Assembly: GCA_013115135.1 (NCBI GenBank)
Contig: JABANP010000004.1
Coordinates: 1-64,000, forward strand
Reading direction: 5' to 3'
DNA from: Perkinsus olseni
Taxonomy: Eukaryota; Perkinsozoa; Perkinsida; Perkinsidae
DNA: 64,000 nucleotides
This document shows, in pieces, positions 34,161 to 44,417 of this stretch (position 1 is the stretch's first letter; every line of letters starts with the position of its first letter). Position numbers and translations under genes: made by a program. The notes beneath the pieces were generated by a model, which worked only from the letters and a program-made list of their open reading frames with translations, ran no database searches and had not been told where the DNA came from.

Positions 34161-36069
34161 ATGAGCCATTCATCCCTGAAACACCGCGGTGGATCCGAGC
34201 GCAACGACGTGGACGAGCAGGGAAGCCGTGGTACTGTTGTTCGAGCGGAAAGTGACATCAGCAGCAGCGACGAGTCCACGGAGCTGCTCTGTCGGATATG
34301 CTTCAGTCCTGGAGAGACCAAAGGCAATGAGCTTATCGCCCCTTGTATGTGCAAGGGATCCCAGAAGGTTCGTAGGAGTGCGTCTGCAGCATCGATATCG
34401 ACTGCACCATCGATCGAGTCCGGCAAATGTGTGCCGCCCAGTCTGTGGTTGCATTCTCAGTGGGTGCATGTATCCTGTCTGCAACGCTGGCAGCGGGCAA
34501 TGCAAGTCCTCGGTGCCGGAGACTTCGCCAGTGAGAAAGCGACGACCTGCAGCGTGTGTCAGGTAGTGAGAACCTTGCGGACGAGCTTCTGAGCTCCGCC
34601 TGCTATTCAGGGGAGGTTCGCTCTGGATCCTCCCGATCGGCCGTTGTTGGAGAGACTGTGGGCGCTGTTGAAGGACATGATGTTGACATTAGTCACCATC
34701 ACCTTCGCGATCTTCTTGAATCGGTCCCTGATCATCGTAGCTGTCGTGGCTGTGATGCTCGTGCTGGCTTACAGGTGAGTTCCTCCATCCCCATCGTTGA
34801 TGGCAGTGGTAGGTCGCGTCTCCGCCTTCCTCAGGTGTCCTATACTATGTGCAGCGATGGCAATCGCCGTTTGTGCTTCCTTGCACTCACTCGGCATCCG
34901 CCCAGTGGTCACGCATGATGACGATGGTGGCTTCCGAGTAGCCCTTATACGCCACGGTGCCCCGGTGGCCAACTTCCACAAGGGAGCCCTGCTCATCGCC
35001 AACGACAACATAAGTAAGTCAGCCAGTGCGCGCTCTGGATCGCTGGACTGCCCTATGGATTCGCGATCCACCTGTTGGGCACTTCTAGTGCGAAGCGTCT
35101 GTCATTGAGCACTCAGAGATCATCATTGATTGGGGTATCGAGCGCTGGGCTCCCGATATGTGGTGGAGCTTGTTGCTTCGTTGGCAGTTGGGCCCGGGTC
35201 CGTTTTCTTTCGGAGCGTCACGCTCGTCCTGGAGCACGACCATCTCGGCTCACTAGCACTGATTCTGAATAAGCCCGTGGCGAGGTCGATGGTTGCTGCC
35301 TCTCAAGACGATGGAGTTGTGCTTCCTGGAGAGTTGCTAACAGTTCGGGGAGGGCCAGTGCGCATCAACGAGGAGCGACGGGTGAGTCTATCTGTGCCTC
35401 GAGATCTGAGTCACCGGTCCCGCCTGTCTTCATTGAGGTCGTAGTTGTGATATCAGTGTGTCAGATTATGCACAAGGCGCGAGGTGTTGTGGGCGCTCGA
35501 GTGATTCTCTCGCAAGACCAAAGCAATGTTGTGTACCTTGGTGGAGAGCTCCCTGCTGTCCTCGCTGCAATCGCCCAGCAGCAGCAGCCGGAGCAACACG
35601 ACGAGGAAGAAGCGCGTGCAATCATATTCGATGGCTGCGCTCGGTGGGCGCCTGGCCAGCTCCACGGCGAGCTTCGAGCGGGGTCCTGGCGATGGCTGAA
35701 TGCGCCGTGGCCGGAGGAGGTCGGCCCAGGGAAGAGCACTTACGTACTTGCCCGCGACCGCGAAAAATAGACAGCATCCTTCCCTCGGTGGTATTCCTGG
35801 CGTGTGAGCGCAACATCATGTTTGACTCGAGTGGACTCCTCATTGCTCGGAATGAGAAATCGTGAGCGAGCACTCATAGATGCATCTCCGTTAAGAAAAT
35901 ATCTTTTCGGATTCTTGACGGTGCGGTATCTCACGCTCGTCCCTCTGTGCTGTTTCAGATTCTCTTGAGTACGTTCGACCAGCATGGTGGTGAGGTGGAC
36001 ACTGGGGAGGCGATGTATCACAACATCATGGAGAACTACGGCGCCCAGCTAATGGAGTTCAACGACTAG
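34161..36069 (+). CDS. RING-CH finger, membrane segment and UPF0301/AlgH domain in one protein
   Basis: Eight exons (34161-34367, 34461-34562, 34611-34774, 34835-35013, 35188-35381, 35465-35706, 35775-35861, 35970-36069) join in phase to about 424 residues. The N-terminus is a RING-CH finger (LLCRICF, CMCKGSQK, WVHVSCLQRWQ, CSVC), close to the upstream paralogue. A hydrophobic stretch follows (ITFAIFLNRSLIIVAVVAVM, then ILCAAMAIAVCASL). The C-terminal half matches UPF0301 (DUF179/AlgH): FHKGALLIANDNI, FFRSVTLVLEHDHLGSLALI with LNKPV, VRGGPV, VVYLGGEL, CARWAPGQLHGEL with GSW, and a final helix MYHNIMENYGAQL. Introns are 48-174 nt. The last three exons are less certain; a simpler model stops at TAG 35768-35770. 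The UPF0301 function is unknown. Fusion with a ubiquitin-ligase finger is not an arrangement I know. Confidence 0.8.
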
Positions 36070-36309
36070 CGCATCTCATGACGTGCGTAATGGAGTTGGT
36101 TTCAAGTGTTATATCATTCATTCTCCCGACAAGTATGGCCTGGATGAATCGTGGGCCATAAGTTGATTTTTTCTCGCGGCCTTCGCTGAGGCTATAACTT
36201 TACTTTCACCATGAATCTAGACTTTTCCTCATCGATGATAGGCTCTTGGTTCATCACGGTAGCGCGGGCTGCGCTCTGGGATGTGGGATCGATTGTTCGA
36301 CTCTAGTTC

Positions 36310-37291
36310 ATGCTTCTGCGAGTAAATGCTAGTGCTTCATTGAGGAGGAGCTTTGCTACGTGGACAGCTCCATTTCTGTATCCCTCCCTAGGGAGCATCC
36401 TCGCTGGGGAGGGCCCGGCCCCGCACACTCTGGTCATGGCTGACTCGATAGAGTACTCACTGATGGAGCTCTCGATCGGACACGTTGGTGTGTTGCTCTT
36501 CCGTTGCTTCCTTTGCAGCCGGCATGTGGTTGTTAACCGAAACTGTGACGCTATCGCCTATGAAGCATCATAGATGTTCGATAGGTTCTCTAGCAACGCA
36601 GCCAGTATATTGAGACACAGTTACCTCCTCGGAGTTTCCGGCGTGCTGTTCGGCAGCAGCTCCCAAAAAAGTGACCGGCACCAATCGAAGTAGGCTCCAG
36701 AGCATCCCCCACATCCACTCCGTCGTTGCGTAGTTCATGGATGAGATCTGCACTGCGGATGTCGATGTGTTACAAGCGCGGGGGCTGCCCCGTCGTCCCT
36801 ACCTGCGACCTACTTGAGGCCGTTGATGAGCTCAAGACGCACTTCGGTTATACAATAGCAGTCCTTGGGGACGGTTCTCTCACTGATAGCAGTTGGCAGG
36901 TAGCAGAGTAGTTCAAAACCTGAGGCCCTCCTTGTGTTGCAGTCAAACGACTCACAGCGGTTCTCAGGTCCCCCGTTACGACCTGTGTCGGCTGGCGTCG
37001 AGTAGCAAGTTTATGGAGGCCCACAGGTTGCTTTTCATCACTGGCGGCGAGGCTCAGCGGCCGACGGACGAGCTAGTCAGCCGAGCTGACGTTTTGTGGG
37101 ATGTGATATCCAATGTGGCAGAATTGATCTCTGTCGTGCTTGGTCGTCTCCTTCAGGTTCCGCCCTTGCCAAGCGCCCAGTTCAGCTATAACATCAGCTG
37201 TGCCGTGACGATTGCTCTCTTCGAGAGGTTCAAAGTGACGAGGCACTGGCCTAGACCGTCTGCTATTCCCCCGACCTGCGTGTCTGCCTGA
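36310..37291 (+). CDS. SPOUT (SpoU/TrmH) methyltransferase-like, array copy A
   Basis: First of four tandem homologues. The ATG at 36310 gives an Arg and Ser-rich, mitochondrial-leader-like N-terminus (MLLRVNASASLRRSFATW), then the shared PHTLVMADSIE strand. Exon 2 is unclear: the open frame gives GHVGVLLFRC where SpoU motif 1 should be, with His for the motif Asn, but a strong pyrimidine-rich acceptor inside it suggests another structure. Exon 3, ending at 36899, gives LLEAVDELKTHFGYTIAVL; exon 4 (36968-37102) gives LLFITGGEAQRPTDELVSRA; and exon 5 (37157-37291) gives the motif 3 region FSYNISCAVTIALFERF and a WPRPSAIPP tail. SpoU enzymes 2'-O-methylate rRNA or tRNA; activity here is doubtful. 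Its stop overlaps a possible ATG of copy B (TGATG). Confidence 0.65.
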
Positions 37292-38795
37292 TGCCTCGTC
37301 CCACCATGTTTGTTGTTTCATGCATGGTTTCTGCTACTGCTGCGAGAGGGACTGAGTTGATGAGAAGTGGAGAAATCGAGGAGGCCCTTTTGCTTTCCGC
37401 CTGTCATATCGATAATACTCCTTCGACGTCTTGGTGGCAGATCGGCCGAGGCGTACGCGCGGCGGCGGCGGTTTTCGGTGTGGACCGACAAGTACACTAA
37501 TGCGTCCCTGTCTGAGATCATACATGGCGGCGAGTCCGGAATCTCTCCACATACGTTGATCCTACTCAACGACATAGAGTAGGTGTCTGCCTCTACCACA
37601 GGTGCCGCACTGTGCTGAGCTTCATCAGGAACCCAGGCGTCGTGGCCAGCGTGATACGGAATTGTCATTTGCTGGGAGCTTCTGCTGTTATCCTTGGAAC
37701 CACTAGGGGGTTTATTTACACACAGTAGGCGGTCGTTCTCGTGAAGCTGGGGCGAAGATTGATGAATGTGGCTCTTCAGGTCCTTCGTGAAGACCTGCTT
37801 GAGGCACTCTATGGCTTACTGTTTCGGGGGACCACATGTGCTTGCTGGTGTGGAGTCTTCCAAGGCCGCTGCAATGTTGTCTGATGCCTACGGCTACACC
37901 ATAGGGTCGTTGTGTTTCGACGACACCAGCGACCGCGTGAGTTCTTTCGGAATCTTGAAAATCACTCGGGTATCTGCGCTCCTTGTGAGCCTGTCGCCTC
38001 CGTATCGCTGAGTCCATCGCGCATCGATTGGACATTCTTGCCCACCTTAGAGACTCCCACTCTAGGCTTTGCTCGATCGGGATGTGCTGCAGGTCCTCCT
38101 ACCAACAGTAGACCTGAGCAGCGGTGTACAAGACTCTGCTTGGATGGGCAGTCAACTGTTGCTTATGGTCGTAGATGGCCCTCAATGTGTTGCCGGTGAC
38201 ACTCTCGGGGAGCAGGCGCATTTCTATATGCGGGTAAGCCCTGGAACGCGGCGACGCTTCGCTCTACTACCGGGCCGTGGTTTCATGCAGCGATCAATCC
38301 AGGCTTTCGGAAGTTTACGCCTCAGAGAATAGTTAATCAGGTTTTATACGCCCAATTCACCCATTACACAGTGAAATTTTTACTTTCTGGCCTCGAGTCA
38401 TACTACTCCTTAAGGGAAAAATTTTCTTTGAACCGTGTTCGAAACGGACGGGGAAGTCGGAAATAACTATACAATAATGAATTTTCCATAGAGTCAGAAT
38501 CGCGTAGAGGAGGGCATATGCCTTTCCCCACTCGCTTCTTGATACAGAAAGCGCTCACTCTCTCAGTGTCGATTGTATCTGGCGACTACTCTTGCAGGCT
38601 GATTGCACAAGGGCCTCCTCGTAGGTGCCGATCGAGCTTGGTGTCAATCACAGTCTCACTGCAGCAATGCTTCAGCGTTACAAGCTCACGAGAGACTGGC
38701 CGAGGCCTCCTGCGTGCCCGCCGACGGCCCTGAGGTATCCGAACTCGCACGTGCCTGAAGCAGATAGGAGGCAGTCCGCGGCGGCCGTTACTTGA
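37291..38795 (+). CDS. SPOUT methyltransferase-like, array copy B (motifs degraded)
   Basis: Exons 37291-37452, 37493-37578, 37629-37724, 37780-37936, 38093-38233 and 38625-38795 join in phase to about 270 residues; ATGs at 37306 and 37324 are alternatives. The order matches copies C and D: PHTLILLNDIE, NPGVVASVIRNCHLLGASAV (motif 1, Asn replaced by Val, Arg kept), AAAMLSDAYGYTIGSL, LLLMVVDGPQC (motif 2, without the usual Gly-Glu), and NHSLTAAMLQRYKLTRDWPR, where motif 3 has lost Asn-Val-Ser. Intron 5 is unusually long (391 nt). The conserved exon structure but eroded active-site motifs suggest a non-catalytic paralogue or early pseudogene. Confidence 0.6.
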
Positions 38796-38882
38796 GAAGC
38801 ATGTTTTTGACACAACAACGTGGCGGAGTTTGAGTGCGGGCATGGCTGTGGCGCAAGGGCCCGGATTGGTGTGCAGTCTTTC

Positions 38883-39875
38883 ATGCTCGGATGCGGCTTC
38901 TCTCGCACAAATTCAAGGAGGAATCTTGGCTTGCTGGCCGCTTCTTTCTTGCATCATAGTGTGGTGGAAGTTCTCGAAAACAGGGTCTCGCCGCACACGC
39001 TGATGCTCCTCGATGGTGTCAAGTGAGTCTTGGAGGCATTGGGTGGCAGAGGGCAAGATTTGGCCTGCAGGTATCCAGGAAATGTCGGCAACGTGCTGGC
39101 CAATGCCGGCAAGTTGGGATGCTCTGCACTGCTGCTTGGCGACTCTAGGGGGTCCCAGCTCTACCGACGGTAATCCCTGAGGTCTAGGCGGGAAGAAATT
39201 TGCTTTGATAGGGACTTCGCCTTGTCGGCTCTCTGCTCGTCCCATACTGTTCGTCGTGGCGGTATACCTCTAGTATTGAACGTTGACTGTGCGGGGACGA
39301 TGCAGCGCTTGCGCGAGGAGTATGGCTACCGCGTGGTTGTCCTTGAGAATAAGGAAGTGGCCGTCCAACACGGCGTAAGGGTGCCCTACAGTCGCCTCTG
39401 TCAGTCCCCATCACTCAGCTGCCCCTTTTAGTTGCCCTTCATCGACCTCAGCTGCGCGGCGTCGGCTGCCAAGGAGATATCATCGCCACGAGTGCTGTTC
39501 GTTGGTGGCGGAGAGTTGGAAGGCGTTGGCCCACTCATCCCGAAGGAAGCTGATGCAATCCTGAGCGTGAGTTTCGTTCCGGCCTGGCTGAAGAGAGATG
39601 TCGTACTGTCCTTGAGGATGGCTCGTGGCGTATGTGGCTCGAGTTCTCAGATCCCCACTGTGTTCGACCACCATCACAGCTACAATGTGTGTAGTGCGCT
39701 GACCTTGGCGATGTTCGAGCGGTACCGACTCACAAAGGATTGGCCCCGCCCTAGCCCTCTACCACCGCTGCCGGACTACGAGCTGCGGGCTTTGCGGGAA
39801 GAGAGGATACGGCAGAGAATGGGGAAGCATGGGGACGTTTCCGATGACCAGTTCGAATCTAGTTTCTTGTGTTGA
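38883..39875 (+). CDS. SPOUT methyltransferase-like, array copy C
   Basis: Exons 38883-39022, 39071-39169, 39212-39374, 39432-39566 and 39651-39875 join to about 253 residues; the start is the first in-frame ATG and may be too short. Exons give SPHTLMLLDGVK; YPGNVGNVLANAGKLGCSAL (motif 1, Asn present but the catalytic-position Arg is Ala); LREEYGYRVVVLENKEVAV; VLFVGGGELEGVGPLIPKEA with DAI (motif 2, Glu present); and HSYNVCSALTLAMFERYRLT (motif 3, Asn-Val kept, Ser changed to Cys). A charged C-terminal extension (EERIRQRMGKHGDV) ends in TGA at 39873. The fold looks intact but the motif 1 arginine is lost. Copy D follows after 55 bp. Confidence 0.72.
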
Positions 39876-39930
39876 GACCTGCCTAGTGTTGCTAGACGGG
39901 TCGTATCCAGGCTGAAGGGAAGTGATAAAA

Positions 39931-40946
39931 ATGCATGACACAGGAGGCTGCCTCCTTTGCTCGGTTGTCTTGGAGCAGTTCGCCGAGGCCATACAGTTTC
40001 CCTCGGGTTGGATGCTCCAGCGTCAGCGTATCCTGCGGGCATCTCGCTTGAATAGCGTCATTGACTTTGTAGGGACTGGCGGTATGGCAAGTGCAAAGGC
40101 CCACACGCTGGTCATGCTCGATGGAGTCCAGTGAGCCCCACTACCTGTTACCGGTGTCGTCAAGTGGTGTGAGGCGTAGGTACCCAGGCAACGTAGCAAG
40201 GGTCCTTCGATACAGCTCGAGCTTCGGGGCAGGAGCCTTGATTTTGGGCGAGGCCGCCGTCACAGAGTGAGTGAACGGCCTCTGGTTTCTGCATCATCTC
40301 TCCGTTATCTCGCGTCATCGTATCCACGGTGGGGATATCTTCCCGAGTCTTCAGGGGACCCTTGCGGGAGTAGACTCTTACAGTCGTTCAGGGACCTCCT
40401 CCAACGTACCTTGGACTACTCTCATTACAGTACGCTCGGTGGCCCGAGAATATTCACTACGACGGACCCGATAGAACTCATAGATGCTTTAAGGAAGGAC
40501 CATGACTTCGTCGTGTGTGCGTTAGAGAACAAGGAAGAGGCCATCGCTCGGGGCGTATGTACGATGGTTGGCTTCCTCGGCGCTTGCGTTGGACGTGCCC
40601 GTCGTTCAGCTGCAGTGGATTGATCTGACTGCCTCGAACTCATGTTATTTGAGAAGTCCTCACCTGCTGATGGTAGCTGGCGGAGAGGCCGACGGTGTCT
40701 CGGACGCCGTCCTCGGACTCGCCGATGCCGTTCTTAGCGTGAGCCAATTGGGGTGGATATTGGGGGTGGCTCCGCTCCTCATCCCGAGGCTTCGTTCTGT
40801 TCCCACTGTCGTTGTTTCCTGAGTGCCCTTGTCTGCAGATACCCACCGCGGAGGGTACTCATCACAGCTTCAACGTGAGCTATGCCTTAGCGATCGCCTT
40901 GTTTGAACGTTACAAGTATACCAGTACATGGACTAATTCATGCTAA
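39931..40946 (+). CDS. SPOUT (SpoU/TrmH-type) RNA 2'-O-methyltransferase, array copy D
   Basis: Best-preserved copy. Exons 39931-40130, 40180-40266, 40392-40554, 40610-40738 and 40839-40946 join to 228 residues. Motifs in order: AHTLVMLDGVQ; YPGNVARVLRYSSSFGAGAL with motif 1 Asn and Arg in the standard six-residue spacing; LIDALRKDHDFVVCALENKE; HLLMVAGGEADGVSDAVLG with LAD (motif 2); and HHSFNVSYALAIALFERYKY (motif 3, Asn-Val-Ser present). These are the SAM-knot and catalytic motifs of SpoU enzymes, which methylate ribose in rRNA or tRNA. The size fits a minimal SPOUT domain without an added RNA-binding domain. The N-terminus (MHDTGGCLLCSVVLEQFAEA) shows no clear targeting signal. All introns are 49-125 nt. 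Confidence 0.82.
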
Positions 40947-41111
40947 GTGAATGTGGCAAGAGGCCATGACAATGCAGCCAGTACGATCTGACATGCCATT
41001 CTGTTTCCGCCATTGTTTCCTGGACTCCGTTCGAATTTGTGTAGGCCTTTCGGATACTGGTTTGGGGATACTCTCATCTCAACCTTCCTCGGGTTGGTTT
41101 TTTTGTAATTT

Positions 41112-42624
41112 ATGAGCGGCAGTCGGGCCCTCATCCACGCCGGTGAGGGTCTGCTCACCTCGGCCGCTTCTCGCTGCTCTGCTGGGGAGGTGGCCCCTCG
41201 AGTGATGACCGCCGAGGACGTCCCTCGGATAGCCTGCCGTACACTACAGAAGATGACCACTAGCTTTGAATGGCTCGCTCGAAGGATATCCCTGTCTGGC
41301 CAGATGTCGCGCTCCCAGGTGGATGGACCGGTTCCCGCTTGAGTTTCGTATGCTTGGTCGTCAGGCGGAAGCGGCCATAAGGAATGGCGAAGTTGTCGTT
41401 GACGGCCAAGTTGTCCGCCATAACGTGCAAGTGTCAGACCATTGCGATGTTATCTGCCGAGACCAGCCAGTGGAGCCACCGGGGTATTCTCTATCTGCAG
41501 CAGGCGGCCGCGTGATCAGCTTCTGCTCAGGGATCCGAAGGTTTGGCTCATCAACAAACCTCGAGGCGTCGTTTGTAGTGCAACACGGATACGCGGCCTC
41601 ACTGCCTTGCCTGATTTATTCGAGATATGGTATAAGCGTCGGGTGAGTCGGCCTCCCTCGGTGCCGCCCCATCTGTGGACTTCCCCCAGGCGCACGAACT
41701 CAGCCATAACATCAACAACGCGGACTTGATACCACCGCATTTCATCGTAATTAACCCCATCCCTGTCATGTGCTCCGGTCTGGTCGTCCTCACTAATGAT
41801 GGCGAGTTTGCCCACAATATGGCTCACCCTCGCAGCAAAGTCCTCAGTGGGTTCAGGGGTTGGCAGTTTCTAGGTTTTTGACGGCCTTTGCGCTTTACAG
41901 GTGTTTTTCTGGTTCGTGTGAAAGGCAGATTACCCGAGGACCGCTTCCGTAGCTGGAGGCGAAAAGAAGGCGTTCAAGTGGGCAGTGTCGATTACGGACA
42001 GGTACGCGCGCCCACCAGTCGCTGATCACACCTCTAGATGGCGAACAGGTCTTCGTTGGTATAGACAAGCGGCCGAGCGAGGAGGTGACGTGGCTGAGAG
42101 TCCGACTAGTGATGACTAATGAGAAGAGCTTGGTGAAGCTATTCAGAGACACATACAAGCTCCGGGTAAGGCAGAGCCCTCCCTCGTTGCTCCGACAGCC
42201 GCTACCGCGTGGTTCAGGTAACTAAGGTCAACTCTGCTTCGTTCGGGCCCTACAGATCGAGCACTGCTTACGTTGATTACATCTGCCCCCAGCCAGTGAG
42301 TCCCCATGTGAGGCATCTAGCACCGCGGAGGATAGCGAGAGACGCCATCATGGCTGCTAAAGGTGAGCGGAGACCTCAGGGGGACGCTTGCTAGTAGAAG
42401 TTGGGCAGTCACAACTGTTGGTAGTAAAAATTTCAACTCGTGAAGTTGGGCCACTGCCATGTAGGAGTTGGCTGAATAATCGCCCAGGTACTTTGGTGAA
42501 TCCGATCACCGGCGAGTTCGTGTCGATTTTCGATCAAGCTCGGCATTCTCTGGCGATAGGGGAGGAGCCCCCACCCCAGATCGATATGGGGAGAGATGAC
42601 AAGGCGCTGAGGATCCCCGAGTGA
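41112..42624 (+). CDS. RsuA/RluB-family pseudouridine-synthase-like protein, catalytic Asp absent
   Basis: Exons begin 41112-41318 and 41365 onward; the ATG at 41112 opens an Ala, Arg and Ser-rich leader. An S4 RNA-binding domain follows (WLARRISLSGQMSRSQ, AEAAIRNGEVVVDGQVV, VQVSDHCDVICRDQPV). A 47-nt intron leads to DPKVWLINKPRGVVCSATR (the RsuA/RluB entry motif), then the next exon (41690-41846) with INPIPVMCSGLVVLTNDGEF and AHPRSKVLS. In active enzymes this position reads GRLD-D-TSGLLLLTNDG; here the GRLD segment is NPIP, so the catalytic Asp is missing. Exons at 41901-42001, 42049 onward (VFVGIDKRPSEEVTWLRVRL) and 42209-42361 finish the fold, and the last exon ends in TGA at 42624. Probably RNA-binding but not catalytic. 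Confidence 0.78.
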
Positions 42625-42724
42625 TGCGCCCACTATTGGCCATGTTTCGGATGTATTTTCTCTGTTGTCTCTCTTGTGTTTGTCGGCTTCCCCTCTGCGG
42701 TGGCGATGCTAGCAGAGTTGCGTC

Positions 42725-44035
42725 ATGTCCTCCACCCCGCCGAGCAGCTCTTCCGAGCCCAAGAGCAAGAAGCGACGGAAGGCACCTCGAGGAATAGACT
42801 GGTCCACGGCCAAGACTGGCCGCTTTCTGCTGAAATTCGCCTACATCGGGACTAGGTGGGCGTCCTCGGCTAGGTGCCAGAGGCTCTCTGCATGTGGCCG
42901 TGCTGGTGGCTGTTCAGATACGCTGGAGTAGCCTGGCAGAATCAGGAAGAGTTCGGTGTTAACACAGTGGAGAATGAGCTCTTCAAAGCTCTAGTCAAGA
43001 CCTGCCTGATAGAGTCTCGTACATCTTGCGACTTCTCTCGGTGTGGTCGAACCGACAAGGGGGTCCATGCCAGAGGCAACTACGCCACACTGCGCCTCCG
43101 TGTGAAACCAGATGGTGAGCAGGTCTCCGTGCTTCTGTTCCTAGCCTGAGCCGTTTCTACAAACGTGAGGGTTTAGTGTAGCAATTGCCTCGTGGTCCTG
43201 CATCGGCTCCGAGGTCTTCGATATCGTGTTCGCCCTTGCGCAAGTGAGAACGGACGCTCCTTCAGGTACCGAGTTCCCCTACGTCCAGATGATAAACCGA
43301 GTGCTTCCCGAGGATATCCGGATCTTGCGGATCTCCTCAGTGCCGCACGACGACTTCGACGCACGGTTCAGCTGCAAAAGTCGCACTTATAAATATTTCT
43401 TCCCCTCGGAAGGCTTGAACCTCGCAGCGATGTCCAGGGCTGCTCAGAGGCTGGTTGGGCAGCACGACTACCGCAACTTCTGTAGGATGGACGTGGAGCA
43501 GACCGTCAACTTCGAGAGGACTATCCATTCCTTTGACTTTCGCGATGGAGGTGACATTTCCCACGCGGTCATCACAGGGAGCGCGTTCCTATGGCACCAG
43601 GTTCGATGCATGATGGAGGTCCTCATGCTCGTAGGCAGAGGCCTGGAGCAGCCTGAGGTTGTTGATGCTCTCCTGGATATTGAGAAGACCCCTGGCAAGC
43701 CCAGCTACGACTTGGCTGATGGCGCTGGTTTGGTGCTATTCGATTGCGAGTATGACGTTGATTGGTTGGACCAAAACGCTGAGGAGGACCAGGAAGCAGT
43801 CGCGATGTTCTCCCGAGCGGCGGTGGCGGCTCAAAGGGATTTGGCGGTGCTTCAGTGTCTAGCAGGGTCCTCGGGAGGGACCGGTGAGGTGAAGGCCCGA
43901 AAGTACGTCCCGATAATGCAGCGAGCGAAGGGGCCGACGCTCGACGAACGAGTGGCCGTGGCTGAGCTGAAAAGTGCCAGGAAGGGGAAATCCAGTACAG
44001 CGACGGACAGCGCTCCCTCTAGCGTCACCGAATAG
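42725..44035 (+). CDS. PUS3: TruA/PUS3-type tRNA pseudouridine synthase
   Basis: Makes pseudouridine in the tRNA anticodon stem (positions 38-39 for PUS3). Exons 42725-42855, 42918-43114 and 43182-44035 join to 393 residues, with introns of 62 and 67 nt. The lysine-rich N-terminus (SKKRRKAPRG) could be a nuclear signal. Family motifs: LLKFAYIGTRYAGVAWQ, NTVENELFKALVKTCLI, the catalytic block SRCGRTDKGVHARGNYA (Asp present, near 43042-43071), the PUS3-like FSCKSRTYKYFF, LVGQHDYRNFCRMD, and FLWHQVRCMMEVLMLVGRG. The C-terminal 90 residues are variable and charged. Intact, and it follows the RsuA-like gene by 100 bp on the same strand. Confidence 0.93.
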
Positions 44036-44417
44036 CTAACGTTTCTCAGGGTACTCGTGAGTGTTTTTGTCAATTATATTGGCCGGTCAGGCGGGCAATG
44101 CCGAGCCATACTCGCAGTCGAATGTAGAGGGGGCTCACAGATGAATAGAATCAGCCCGACTGATGAATCACAATTTCTGAAGGATGGGAAGCATGGGTCT
44201 GCCCTTCGTACTCGCGGCGAGTGCGCAATGCAGCTCACGGCCGGTGGCGCACGTTTGCACGTGGATTAATCACGCTGTATGCATGTTGCTGCTATTCATG
44301 ATGAATGGTGGGAGCCAGCGTGCAAGCAGAGGAGAGCTGCTAATGTCAGGCTTCCCCTGACTATGACGCGAATGGCGTTGCCTTGACTGATCTTCTCAGT
44401 TGCGAAAGTGTTTTGTG
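44036..44417. other. Intergenic spacer between PUS3 and the RCC1 myosin-like gene
   Basis: No gene seen. A pyrimidine run and TTCTCAG just before 44400 could be an acceptor for an upstream exon of the next gene. Confidence 0.4.

Noticed and set aside
41484..42018. Two apparent 17-nt introns in the RsuA-like gene
   Set aside because: Both frame changes are explained equally well by ordinary 47-nt GT-AG introns using the next downstream AG, which also fit the family motifs.
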